64,000 bases of DNA, from NCBI GenBank assembly GCA_011947345.1, contig JAAVTG010000586.1, positions 62,001 through 126,000 of the forward strand, given 5' to 3'. Position 1 is the stretch's first letter. Each line of letters begins with the position of its first letter. The notes under the pieces are model-generated. The model worked only from the letters and a program-made list of their open reading frames with translations, was not told the DNA's origin and did not search any database. Source of the DNA: Phytophthora quininea. Lineage: Eukaryota > Oomycota > Peronosporomycetes > Peronosporales > Peronosporaceae. The translations under genes were made by a program, and so were the position numbers. Positions 1-13,076 of this stretch are shown here, one piece after another.

Positions 1-1560
1 TCGAGCGCTACCTGCGCACGTTCCGTAACCTTCGCAGCGCGCTGTCTCCGTTGTACGAGGTAGGATATTCTTGCTGTGGATTTTCAAGGGAAGGAGCTGA
101 CAGATGTGGTTTTTACTTGCAGACGTTCTTCCAGCAGATTTTATCCCAGCGAGAAAATGGCATGCTGTTCTTGGTCAACATGCGGGCTGACCTTCTTACT
201 GTGCTACGTAAGAATGCTAGTCATTCCCAGATCCCAGCTCTGCGGTCTCTTGACGCGAGTCTGAAAGTAAGTATTTCAAACATCCTCCCGCGTGTCGTTG
301 TGTCCAAAACATCGCTTTACTGGCATGTACTGACCACGTGATCTGTTCAGCAATTCCTCGCGTCGTGGTTTAGTGTGGGGTTTCTGAAGCTAGAACGAGT
401 TACGTACGAGCACTCGTCTGGCCTGCTTCTCGAGAAGATAATCCGCTATGAAGCTGTCCATCCTGTTGGCACGATCGCCGAGCTCAAACGGCGCCTCGGT
501 ACATTAACATGGCAACTTGTGAGCTTCACTCAGACTTGTACAGTAACTAATTTTTTTATGTGTCCTGCCAGGTAATGGACGGCGCTGCTTTGCTTTCTTT
601 CATCCGAGGTAGGATCCTACGTATTGACGTCGACTCTAACCCAGCAGTCTAACTTTTCACGTGCCGTGACAGTATTCCAGCCGAGCCTCTTGTGTTCGTC
701 CACGTAGCACTGATGACAGACATTGGTACAAGCATGCAGTCCATTCGCGATGAAACAGAACAGCTTGTAGAAGCCTCCCAAGCGAAGGCAGCTATCTTCT
801 ACTCTATCAATTCGACTCAGAAGGGATTATCGGTAGGTCTCTCGGAGTTTGGATGTATGCTGAGCGATACAAGCTAAGATTGGCCCTCTTCGGGTACAGG
901 GCGTGGATTTAGGCAACTTTTTGATCAAAGAGGTCGCCAAAGCACTCAAGATGGAATACCCGCACCTCAAAACGTTTGCAACACTGAGTCCAATGCCGCA
1001 GTTCATGTCCTGGCTTGAGACGCAGAAAAACAAGACAGATACATCTTTGGTTTCCCCGCTGGAGCTGGATGCTTTAATGGACGTGCTGGGTGAATACGGA
1101 GTCGACGTCCAACCCGATACGACCCCAGTAGCAATTGTTTTGGCGGCGCTCTCCGACAACAAGTGGATAGAAAACCCGTCTTTGGTAGTCGCGTTAAGGC
1201 CCATCATGCTGAAGCTTGGCGCACGCTATGTCTACCATGAAAAGAAGCGCGGAAAGGCTTTGGACCCCGTGACGAACTTTCACGTCCGGAATGGCGCCAT
1301 TTTCGAGCGTATCAACTGGCTAGCAGACGTGTCCAAGAAGGTAAGATATATAGCTGCACAATGGCTTTCGTGTTGGTCTTGTTGTTTATCAAATTTTCTT
1401 TGTTGGCACTGGACAGGGGCTCGTCAGCAGCGCTGGCATGATGATCAATTACAAGTACGATCTGGCCCACGTTGAGGCCAACAACGAAAATTATTTGCTG
1501 CACAACGTAATCCCAATCGGATTCCAACCGCAGCAAGTGCTTGGAACACGGACTATTTAG
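1..1560 (+). CDS. MLYCD: Malonyl-CoA decarboxylase, 5' end outside the window
   Basis: Decarboxylates malonyl-CoA to acetyl-CoA and so regulates fatty-acid oxidation and synthesis (mitochondrion, peroxisome or cytosol). Seven exons can be joined in phase: up to 59, 123-266, 351-498, 572-608, 673-832, 900-1340 and 1417-1560 (TAG). The joined product follows the family order: the LVNMRADLL helix, GFLKLERVTY, AVHPVGTIAELKRRLG, then RRCFAFFHP, VFVHVALMTDI, AIFYSINSTQKGLSGVDLG, TLSPMPQF, and NFHVRNGAIFERINWLADVS. The Ser of the SP-P segment and the His of the NFH segment sit where the family catalytic Ser and His lie. The N-terminal helical domain is cut by the window edge. No SKL-type peroxisomal tail is visible; the C-terminus reads GTRTI. 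Family assignment is firm; compartment is not determined. Confidence 0.93.
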
Positions 1561-1685
1561 GTTCAAGTCAGTCAATGTACACAGCAAACACCAGCGAAGA
1601 TCCTTTCGATGTTGCCGTTATTGCTAGCAATTTTTGGCTCATTATTGTTGAAGAGGCGGGTGCTGTCCTGTACTTCGAGCGCACG

Positions 1686-2387
1686 ATGGTATTGGCTCAA
1701 GACGAGATCGACGCCTGTCGGGAGGCCTTCCTGGCGTTCGATAAGGACCGGTGAGCGATGTTCGTTCGTAGCTTCGTGTTTGCGAGAAGGCTGAGTTGAC
1801 GTGTTCGCATACATGAAAGGAGCGGCACAATTGACGTGTGGGAGCTGCGGCAAGTCTTGGAAGGTTGTTCATTTCAACTCACCGCAAGGATCAATTTTCG
1901 GTCTCAAATTGTTTACCTGTAATGCAGCAATGGGACAGCAACCGACTGAAGAGGAGCTGTTCCAGATGATTAGCGAAGTCGATGAGGATATGAGCGGTGC
2001 AATTGGTAAACGCAGTAGCCATCTTCGTTTTTTTCGTGGCTCATTATTATTATGTGGGCTTAGATTTCGCTGAGTTCTTGCAAGTGATCGACAACCAAAA
2101 GGACCGTGCGGCCATGTTCGAAGACGACAGCGACATGAGTATGTGACGTAAAAGTCGGCTGTAGTGCAGTTGAACTGAGCATTGTGCATGACGGCCCTGT
2201 AGTTGACGCCTTCGTAGCATGCGGAGGCAAGCCAGACAAAAGCGGGTTTGTCCGCAAGGAAACACTTGTGAAGATCATCAAGGGCGACTTTGGTCTCACC
2301 ATCAACATCGAGGAGATGATCAACAAGCTGGACGTGGACGGCAGCGGAGAGATTGAATTTGATGAGTTCAAGGCCATTTTGACGTAA
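1686..2387 (+). CDS. Calmodulin-sized EF-hand calcium-binding protein
   Basis: Five exons (1686-1750, 1820-1863, 1928-2005, 2064-2138, 2203-2387) join in phase to 148 residues, the size of calmodulin. EF loops 1, 2 and 4 are canonical (DKDRSGTIDVWE, DEDMSGAIDFAE, DVDGSGEIEFDE). The third loop, around GGKPDKSGFV, has lost its first acidic ligand, so three calcium sites are expected. I chose the ATG at 1686; an in-frame ATG at 1575 lies only 14 bp after the MLYCD stop and would use what looks like 5' UTR. The linker (QKDRAAMFEDDSDM) differs from true calmodulin, so this is a calmodulin-like or flagellar calcium-sensor protein (for example of the dynein docking-complex type) rather than calmodulin. 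The exact subfamily is not resolved. Confidence 0.85.
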
Positions 2388-2580
2388 ATGATGAACAAGC
2401 TGAACGATGGCAGCAGGTACATAGTGGTGAGGTAGTACATATTTTAAACCTGCCAAGAACAGGAGCGAGGAAAGAGTCCCAGAGTATTTGCGCTGTGTCT
2501 AGCCCTGTTACTTCATACGCGTTTGCTTCTTTCTTTTGCGTCGCCACAAGACCTCACAGCCACAGCACCACGACACAAAC

Positions 2581-4506
2581 TTACACAGAATACACAAACA
2601 AACCGTTTCGAATAGCCACCGCAACCTCTTTCGCTGACGGGTGCCAGCTCGCATGCAACACCTTCTTCCCGAACTCGTCAGACTTATCCGCTTTAGCTGC
2701 AGCAGCCATGGCCCCAAGTTGCTGCGCAAGATCCGCATGTGGTGTCGAATGGCGGCGGCCCGTTCGTGGCTGTGGAGGTCGCGGGGTGAGTGATACATCC
2801 ATGCTGCCATAGCGGTCGTAGATGTGAAATGTGCTGTTGTACGAGCCCGTCACGAAGTTATTGCCGTCTCCGCTCACGGAACATTCGAATTTGTCGAAAA
2901 TGCAGTCGCTCTCATATAGATCTCCCAAACGCTGACGGAGGTCCTCGTGGACCTGAACAAGACAAGAGTTAGCTGGGGAACTGGCTATGCTGGCGCCGTG
3001 GACAAACTTACATTTATCACCATAACGGGTTGTGAGTTCATGTTGATGTCCCAAACCTTGAGTGTTAGGTAGTCGCGTGCGATAATGTAGCGGCCGTCGG
3101 GCGAAAACTTGATATCAGAGATGGATGCGATGATCTCGGAGAAGAAGCTCCTCGCTTCAGGGTCTTCCAGCTCCTCAAACACTGGAAGAAATATCACTAA
3201 CACAGCAACTTTATTAGGCAGAAAGCTACGAGCTTACCTTGCGAGTGGGAATCGCATCGCGCGCCTTGACGCATGTCACCCAACTTTATAGCTCCTCGAC
3301 TGGTGCTGTACATCATCACATTGCAATGCGTCGGATGGAAGTCGGCAGCAGTAATCACTTCTGTGAGCTCCTCCATATTGTTGGGCTTGATATCAACGAT
3401 ATCTGCGGTCATCAGAAACATACAGGAAGTCTCAGCACTGGGATATCCACCTACTCCACGCACAAACTTACTGAAGCTTTGACCGGAGATGCCCAGACTC
3501 CACAAGTTCACACGCAAATCGTCCGCGGACATGAACGTCTCCCCGTCGCTGTTGATGGCGATCGAGTTGATGTGGTACGTGTGCGCATTGGCGTACACCC
3601 GCTTGGCTGTCGTCGCCGTCACTTGACCACGAACATTGCAGCTTGGCAGACGAATGAGCTCCGGCGTAATCTGCTGGTGCGGCATATGGGCGAGACCCTG
3701 CTCGTTGAACGTCGTGACCTCACGCACAGTGCGCTCGTGCACCTTCCAGAGCTTGATAGTTTTGTCGTTGGTGGAGAGCAGACACTGCGACCCGCTGGAG
3801 GGTCTGCACCACTTGATCTGGTTGATTTTCTCTTCGATCTCGAGGCTTTTGAGGTAGTCGAACTCGGCGTTGTGGCTCTGAAATTCAGCGTTTAGAGCGT
3901 AGAGCGGTTCCAGGGTGTGCTAAGCGTCCCCAACAGAAAGAAACAGTGGTCGGTAAGGCGTCGTCTAGCAAAGAGGCTACAGCTTTAACGCACCGCCTTG
4001 GCATCTTGCTTGCGGGCGTAGATGGAGATTTTGCCTCCTTTCGTGCCAGAAGCGACGAATTTCCCTGTCGGGTCGTACTCGATTGCAGAAATCACTTCGG
4101 CTGCCATGACAGCACAAAAGAGGGGGGTCAGTGACCACTCAAGCTACTAGCGACTTCTCTTTAACTCACCGTCGTCGGAGCTCTTCGCTCGGTCGCTGAT
4201 GGAGAAGGCCACGCTCCAGTCTGATTCGGTCTCTGTCTCGACCTTTGGGGTGCGCACAGGGCTCTGGTTGCCCCCGAAGTGCTGCGTCCAGTCGAACGCA
4301 AAGTCCTGAGGGGCCGTGGGGCTCGCCTTCTTGTCGTACTGCTGCTCGAACTCGTTCGTGGTCACTTTGATGGAGCCAAAGCCCCCACCGCCGACTCGGG
4401 GCTGTACTCGGTTGTCCACGCCATGCCCCCGCCTGCGGCGCCCCGTCCTGCTGCGGGGGCCAGTCCCCTGCCATCCTAATGGCGGCGCCTCGGGCCAACT
4501 CGACAT
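2581..4506 (-). CDS. PPP2R2: PP2A regulatory subunit B55 (PR55), copy 1
   Basis: WD40-propeller regulatory subunit that targets protein phosphatase 2A to substrates. Six exons on the minus strand (4506-4170, 4100-3994, 3919-3472, 3402-3238, 3181-3012, 2952-2581) join in phase to about 532 residues. Diagnostic B55 segments are all present: [100 protein letters not shown] and [20 protein letters not shown]. It is longer than the usual 447 residues because of a Gly/Arg- and Ser-rich N-terminal extension before the propeller. It is head-to-head with a paralogue at 5660-7439 and shares an identical 392-nt tract with it in exon 3. Unlike its partner, this copy has an unbroken frame. Confidence 0.95.
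3495..3886 (-). repeat. Tract identical to B55 copy 2 (inverted arm 1)
   Basis: Reverse complement of this 392-nt stretch inside exon 3 of B55 copy 1 matches 6133-6523 base for base by eye, except for one G absent from the second copy after position 6300. Sequence on both sides diverges at once, for example GGTCAAAGC here against AACCAGAGC in the partner. Confidence 0.85.
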
Positions 4507-5659
4507 GGTTGCTGCTGCCCGACTTGATCTCTTCCGAAGATTTTCGACTGCCGTCCGGGGACCCTTCACAGCTCACGCACTTCAAGCTGTTTTTGGTTTC
4601 GGTGCTCGGGGTCGCAATGGCATTTGACTGCAGACCGCGGTGGCAAGTGAGAGATTTTGCTGCGATCGACACGAGCCACGTGGTTGCAGGACTCTGGGGA
4701 ATGAAGCAGTGTACGCACGGGGACCTCCTTCCCGTGGCGGCAGGTTACGGCAATTTGTACAGCAATTTCCTCGCTATGACGATCGCACCAAATGATGGCA
4801 TCGCGGTGACGGGCGGCTCCCCACTTTCTTTTCGGTGTCAGAGTCGCATCAAACATCAGCTCGACAAGTTCTTTGCGGTCGTAAAAGCCAACGACAGCCA
4901 CGACTACAAGGCTAGCAGCCCCCGATGAATACTTTTTTCGGCGGCAGAACTCAGTTCTCGACGGGAATGGCGTTTGGGCTCGCGAACCGTGTGTGGGGAT
5001 TTGCTCGGTCATTCATCAGTCCGAGCGGCACGCAGCGCCTCATAAACAGCGGAAGACAGTCCAGTCCTGACGACGAACACGGTGCTAGTGATTGCCAGCA
5101 CTTGTCAGCTGCCGGGCAGTTCGTGCGGAATCAAGCAGTACATATACCTCGTCGTTTGTGAGCGCTTCTGCAGCAGCGAGTTGCAGACGTTGTCGGCAAT
5201 TCCGAGTCGTAAGCGACCGCAGCAAGCGGTCAATGCAGTCGATGTATGCACACCTTATTCGCAGTTCACCCAGCTCTGATCCTTCTCTCCGATTCGAATT
5301 TATTTTGCGGCTAAAAATAGAATGAGGGCCACAGCAGGATACTGCCGGCGCTTGGTGAGCTCATTTGCCCGGTCGCCCCTGCAGACGTCGTCGCCCTTCC
5401 CCGCACGCCATAAGCTGCGCGCGAGCCCCGTGTTCGGTGGCGCAGGGGATTTGCCAGTGCCTTCGGTTCAAGGTCTCGTCGACCATCCCAGACTGGAAGG
5501 CGAAACCCCGAGCGGATCTCGAGAAGTTACAGGCTTGGCGCCCCTTGCGTCTCGCCCGAAAGGATTCCCATTGCCGCCCGCCATACCGGAAGCGGCCGAG
5601 CAGCACAGAGGGAGAGAACACTCCGCCCCGTTCCGGTCGTCTAGGTCCTACGCCTGTGA
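4507..5659. other. Intergenic region between the two divergent B55 genes
   Basis: About 1.15 kb separates the start codons of the two B55 genes, so it must hold both promoters. Open frames exist on both strands (for example 4566-5012 on minus) but none shows a recognisable domain, and codon content is not convincing. I cannot exclude a non-coding 5' exon of either gene. No repeat or RNA gene seen. Confidence 0.5.
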
Positions 5660-7439
5660 ATGACGCAGTCCAACCTCAACGGAGATCTCGTCGCGGAAGA
5701 CCGACTGGGGCCGCTGAACAGGATGAAGCACACGAACGCTGGGCTGGGAATAGGTGCGGCAGAACCCACAGGTGACGGCGATACCGAGTGGGGGCAGATC
5801 TTCTCGGCGGGCGATAGTGCCCGCAGCTTTGTGGAAGGTAAGATGCCTGCATCGCTGCTATTGGGGTGTCGACTGAAACAACAATGCTTGCTTGCCGCAG
5901 CCGAAGTCATCTCAGCCATCGAGTACGACCGATCAGGAAATTTCCTCGCCACAGGAAACAAAGGAGGCCGCGTCTCCATTTATTGTCGACAAGGAAGTCC
6001 GCCATCGGTCGGTGCTGTCATCGTTTGTTGAACAATGGTGTTTCTCATGGCTGACTCGGCGCTTAACCGTGCAATCTTCAGAACCAAACGATGTACTCTG
6101 GAGCCAACCATCCGCAGTATACCTTGTACACGGAATTTCAGAGCCACAACGCCGAGTTCGACTACCTCAAAAGCCTCGAGATCGAAGAGAAAATCAACCA
6201 GATCAAGTGGTGCAGACCCTCCAGCGGGTCGCAGTGTCTGCTCTCCACCAACGACAAAACTATCAAGCTCTGGAAGGTGCACGAGCGCACTGTGCGTGAG
6301 TCACGACGTTCAACGAGCAGGGTCTCGCCCATATGCCGCACCAGCAGATTACGCCGGAGCTCATTCGTCTGCCAAGCTGCAATGTTCGTGGTCAAGTGAC
6401 GGCGACGACAGCCAAGCGGGTGTACGCCAATGCGCACACGTACCACATCAACTCGATCGCCATCAACAGCGACGGGGAGACGTTCATGTCCGCGGACGAT
6501 TTGCGTGTGAACTTGTGGAGTCTCGGCATCTCAAACCAGAGCTTTAGTACGTGAGGAGGTTGCCAAAATATTGTTTGTCACGCCTCTCACCTGTAGAATG
6601 TGCCATTCACCTCAGATATCGTGGATATCAAACCAGCCAACATGGAAGAACTCACGGAAGTCATCACCGCTGCCGACTTCCATCCAACGCATTGCAACAC
6701 GATGATGTATAGCACAAGTCGCGGTGCGATTAAGTTGGGCGATATGCGTCAGGCGGCGCTCTGTGACTCGTATTCTCAAGGTGCGCTCCAATTTGTTTTC
6801 ATCTTGTGGCGAGTTAGTAGGCAACTAAATATCTCGTTTGGTTGCAGTATTTGAAGAGCAAGAAGACCCCGAAGCGAGAAGCTTCTTCTCCGAGATCATC
6901 GCGTCGATCTCGGACATCAAATTCTCGCCTGACGGCCGCTATATTATTGCGCGCGACTTCTTGACCCTGAAAGTCTGGGATATCAACATGAACTCGCGTC
7001 CCGTTCAAACAATCAACGTATGTTGTGATGCGAGTGATAGGTTTCATCGAACAGTGCTAACCTTGCTGCTTGGTAGATTCACGAGCACTTGCGCCCACGA
7101 CTGGGTGATCTATACGAGAGCGACTGCATCTTTGACAAATTCGAGTGCGCGGTCAGCGGAGACGGCAACAACTTCACTACTGGCTCATACAACAGCGAGT
7201 TCCATATTTATGACCGCTACGGCCGCGCCGACATCTCGATCACGCCCCGGACAGCTCGCGTGAGTCGCCGTCACTCGATGCCGCAGCGAGGGCTTGCGCA
7301 ACAAATTGCCGCGATGCCCACGCCTGGTGATCCCGACGCGTTGGATTTCTCGAAGAAGATCCTGCAGACGAGTTGGCACCCGTCGTTGAACGAGGTAGCG
7401 GTGAGCATTCGGAACAGCCTTTTCGTGTATGCCTCGTGA
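5660..7439 (+). CDS. PPP2R2: PP2A regulatory subunit B55 (PR55), copy 2, frame broken once
   Basis: Paralogue of the gene at 2581-4506 with the same intron positions: exons 5660-5837, 5901 to about 6022, 6082-6546, 6616-6780, 6848-7017, 7077-7439. Exons 4 and 5 have exactly the same lengths as in copy 1 (165 and 170 nt). It starts [15 protein letters not shown] and lacks the Gly/Arg-rich extension of copy 1. The usual B55 motifs are present (NQSFS then [35 protein letters not shown]). One G is missing after 6300 (GTGAG-TCACG here, GTGAGGTCACG in copy 1), which breaks exon 3. I treat it as a consensus error, because the rest of the gene is clean and splice sites are intact, but a recent pseudogene is possible. 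The donor of exon 2 is uncertain. Confidence 0.88.
6133..6523 (+). repeat. Tract identical to B55 copy 1 (inverted arm 2)
   Basis: Matches the reverse complement of 3495-3886 completely apart from the one-base gap after 6300, although the two genes differ clearly elsewhere (first exons, last exon, introns). This is the pattern of a gene-conversion tract or a very recent exchange. Confidence 0.85.
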
Positions 7440-7685
7440 AATTCAACAAGTATTGGGCGGCTCAAGACGCAAGCACGTGGATTATGAAGCAGGGATCATG
7501 AACGTCGATCAAGAATTCGTAGTAATACAGTCGAGGAGAATTATACGTTTGTTGTTCTGCTCGAAGTGTATCAAAGGAAGTATCACACATGTAGATGAAG
7601 CAATAAACAATTCTCCTTGACCAGCTCTTCATACTTGGCTTTTGTATGTCACAATTTTATCTATCGCGAAGACACCGAGTTGACA

Positions 7686-9699
7686 ATGGCTCGAGGAGCT
7701 CCAGCGCGAGCGGCCACGACGGCCGCTGTGGCCAAGCGGCAGCGGCCATCCTCCTCCTCAGACGAAGACGAGCAGGTGGAGAGCATGAGCAGCGACACGC
7801 GGCGCCCCCGTGGCAAGAAGCAGAAGGCGTCGGCCATCTTGGCAGAGTTCACGAGTCTGGACGCGCTGCTGGAGGACGATCTGGCCGAGAAGCGCAAGCG
7901 GCAGCGGCGCGAGCAGAAATTGCAGAAGCTGCGTGAGGAGAGCGAGGCGGCGGCGGCCGAAAACAGCGCAGGTGGCTCCAGTCAGTTGGGGAAGCTCATG
8001 ACGGACATGGAGAGCAACATGAGTAGTCTGTCGGCCGACAATTATCTGTTTACGCCCACGGAGATGGCGGTGACGGAGGAAAATTCGGCTACGTCTTCAC
8101 TCCAATGACCGAGGTAAGGATGGGAGCTACGGTTTAAAGAGGATTGAGATGTTAACGGGCATTTCTTTGCTGTTTTTGACGCAGCCGCTGCCGTACCACA
8201 CGTACAAGGCCACGGAGACTGAACTCCAGGGCGAGCTCAAACTCGTGTATGAAACCATGCAGAGCACAGATGAAGAGGAACTGGGTGGGCTATTGTGGTC
8301 CAAGGCTATCATCATCCGTTGTCTATTCACACAGCCACCGAACCGAGCGACAGGAACTGCACCTACTCCCATTACGCTGCCAGGCAAAATCGGGTCGTGG
8401 CTATTCATGACGAGTACGTTGGTTGCTTACTGCTGGGAAATGGGTGGGGTTATTGACAGATTATTTCCCTCACAATGCAGTGGCGATGCATGGTAACAGC
8501 CAGGTCGTGGCTGGCTGCTTCAGCAACCTGTTCTTGGTGATGGGCTCAGTGAAGAAGGCAAAGCTGCCAGCTCTGAGTGCAGGCCTGCCGATGGCGTGCT
8601 TTTCTAATGCGATCGAGGACTATCGCACAATGTTTGGCCCTCAGGCCCCGCCAATTGAAATGGAGTGGCTACCGACGATACTGAATTTCCTGAGTGCCTT
8701 CCGAGCGTACGGTTTCCAAGACAGCAAACGCTCAATGAGTGTGAAGAGCAAGATCCCGGTGACTCCGCCTGCGCTCAAGAAAGCGCGTGCTCTCCCGTTC
8801 CCGACTACGAACATGCACTTTGTACTGATGTATCTGATACTGTGCTTGCGTACAAAGGCGCTGACGCTGGATGGCTACGATGCCTTCAGTTTTACATGTT
8901 CTTCTTGCGAATGCAGTTCGAGGCCGACATGCACGCAAGCATCGTAGACCTGGCCACGATCTGTATTGAAGAATTGCTTGATGTATTCCCGCGTGCGGAA
9001 TGGCGCCGTGAGTGGGCACCGCAACTTGTTCTACGTATCGCCGGCGCCAACGAAGGCTTGTTCGACTCTGCAGCTGGTTGGCTTGCTGTAGCACGTCGAC
9101 TTCCGCGGACAGTGCGTGGAACACAGCTCACTACCGGATTGGCGATCTATGTTCTACAGCATCGCATTGACAAGAAACATCAAGAAGGGGTACGCGTTTT
9201 TCGCAATGCTTGTTGTATGTGTTGTTTTTGTTGACGTGTTCTGTTGCATTATACGTAGGCACCGTCGGAGCGGCCGCTGAAGTTCCCAATTCAAAGCGGC
9301 CTCGTGCTAGACATTGTCGCGGGTATTGTGGAGGACTTAACGACCAAGTATGCTGAGACGCGCAAAACCAGTAAAAACTTCAAGAAAACACCGCCCTTTG
9401 ACTTGCTTTGCAAGAAGGTGGCGCTGATGGACCTAGCGTTGCAGGCGTTCCTCAACATCCTGACGCCAAAGGAAATGACCATCATGCTTGATAAGCTAGA
9501 TCACCTGGCGGATGCACACAAGTCGACGATGTCTGCGAAGTGGCACGAGCTAAAGACTCTGATTAGTCTTATGCACCGCAAATACTCGCTCGACAATTTG
9601 CGGATTGGTAGGAGTGCGTCTCCATCGGCCAAAACAGTACTTTTTGCGACGATAGCGACTGAAAGCAACAATAGAAGAGTTGCATTTGATGCACAATAA
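7686..9699 (+). CDS. Uncharacterised protein with acidic/basic N-terminus and helical C-terminal half
   Basis: Four exons: 7686 to about 8110, 8185-8413, 8481-9189, 9259-9699 (TAA). The N-terminal 140 residues are low-complexity and nuclear-like: a Ser/Glu/Asp patch after KRQRPSSSSDEDEQ, basic clusters (RRPRGKKQK, EKRKRQRREQK) and a short coiled coil. From the second exon on the protein looks globular and helical (LGGLLWSKAIIIRCLF, MEWLPTILNFLSAFRAYGF, FYMFFLRMQFEADMH, PPFDLLCKKVALMDLALQAFL). The arrangement loosely recalls SLF2/FAM178-type (CANIN) proteins that bring SMC5/6 to DNA, but this is a guess from pattern only. Two single bases appear to be missing (near 8083 and 8884). It ends 24 bp before the convergent CDC5L stop. 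Confidence 0.6.
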
Positions 9700-9723
9700 A
9701 TCTCATCTCGAATTTTTGTGTAT

Positions 9724-12078
<2,355 letters not shown>

Positions 12079-12150
12079 TTATGAAGGGCTGGAAAATCTA
12101 TTAGAACATGAATTAGAAAGTGTTGTAGATCTTGAACAGATGCTAAAAGC

Positions 12151-12955
12151 ATGAGCACGCCGGAGCGACATGCTCGCAGCCTGCAGTCGCAGCTGCAGTT
12201 CATGGAGCGCAACGGACGCGCTCTAGAGGAGCTGGTGGCCAAGATGCTCAAGGCGCGCGAGGAGCAGGAGGTGTTTCTCGCCGGCTTTGCCAAGAGCCTG
12301 GAGGACATCGCAGCCCAGGAGGAGTTCAAGCCGCTGGCCAAGTGTCTGGGGAGTCTGAGTGAGTGCGGCCAGAAGCTGGTGGACGAGAGCCATGACGTGA
12401 TGCTGCTGCGACCCGAGTCCGAGATCCTGCAGACGGTGACGCAGATCCAGGACTGGGCCATCGCGCCCATGAAGGTGCAGAGCTGACAAGGCTGTTGGTG
12501 AACGCTGATCTGATTGGGTTGTGTGCCGGGCAGAGACTGTTGGAAGACCGGGAAAAGGCCGTCAAGATTGAGGCCAAACTACAGAAGGAGTACGATGCTT
12601 TTGGCGTGAGTGATCTTGTGTAGGAGGTTAGTTTGTGGGGAAGACTAAGTCAGAACTGGGTCAGCGCGGAGGAGCGACGAAGGAGAAAGAGAAGAAGCTG
12701 CGGATGCTGTCCGACCAAAAGAGACGCGTCGAGAACGTCAACGCGTTGCTGGACATGCACACCGAGAACTTTGACCGTTTTCGGATCCAGAAGATGAAGG
12801 TGCGTTCGTGGGTGGATCTGCATAATATTATGTGTCTCGCCATTGACTATGCGTAGAAAATCGTCAACGAGTTGGCCCGATCCGAAGCGTTCTACCACGC
12901 CAAAGGACTGGAGCTTTTGCAATCCCGTGCCAAGAAGTTACACAAATTCAAGTGA
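12151..12955 (+). CDS. BAR-domain-like coiled-coil protein
   Basis: Four exons (12151-12474, 12534-12605, 12650-12799, 12857-12955) join in phase to 214 residues with no frame breaks. It is helical throughout, with the succession expected of a BAR fold: an N-terminal helix pair (RNGRALEELVAKMLKAREEQ), then LRPESEILQTVTQIQDWAIA, then DREKAVKIEAKLQKEYDAF, and a last long helix with FDRFRIQKMKKIVNELARS followed by EAFYHAKGLELL. The F-R-QKMK-I-EL---E-FYHAKALE pattern is shared with BAR proteins including FAM92/CIBAR, which bind curved membrane near cilia. Family level is inferred; which BAR subfamily is not settled. It is divergent from CDC5L with only 120 bp between start codons. Confidence 0.68.
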
Positions 12956-13076
12956 GCACCGCCGGTAAAGCCGAGTCGAACGCCTGATTGTATGCATGCT
13001 TCCAAGTGTTTGTTCAAGTAATAATTCTGCCTATAACTGCGCCGAGGATCGACCTCTTTCTCGTTCTTTTCTCCGT

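Noticed and set aside
1575..1685. In-frame upstream ATG for the EF-hand gene
   Set aside because: Would start 14 bp after the MLYCD stop and add a hydrophobic leader not seen in calmodulin-like proteins; kept as an alternative only.
4566..5012. 148-codon minus-strand frame in the B55 spacer
   Set aside because: No domain, no splice context, and overlapping open frames on the other strand of similar quality.
6292..6320. A 29-nt in-frame intron that would repair B55 copy 2 (GTGCGT...GAGCAG)
   Set aside because: Far below the shortest intron seen here (about 51 nt), and it would delete residues conserved in copy 1; a missing G explains the break better.
8846..8885. A 40-nt intron (GTACAA...TTCAG) that would repair the 7686-9699 gene
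   Set aside because: Too short; a missing C in the CC before TTCAG restores the frame as in other breaks.
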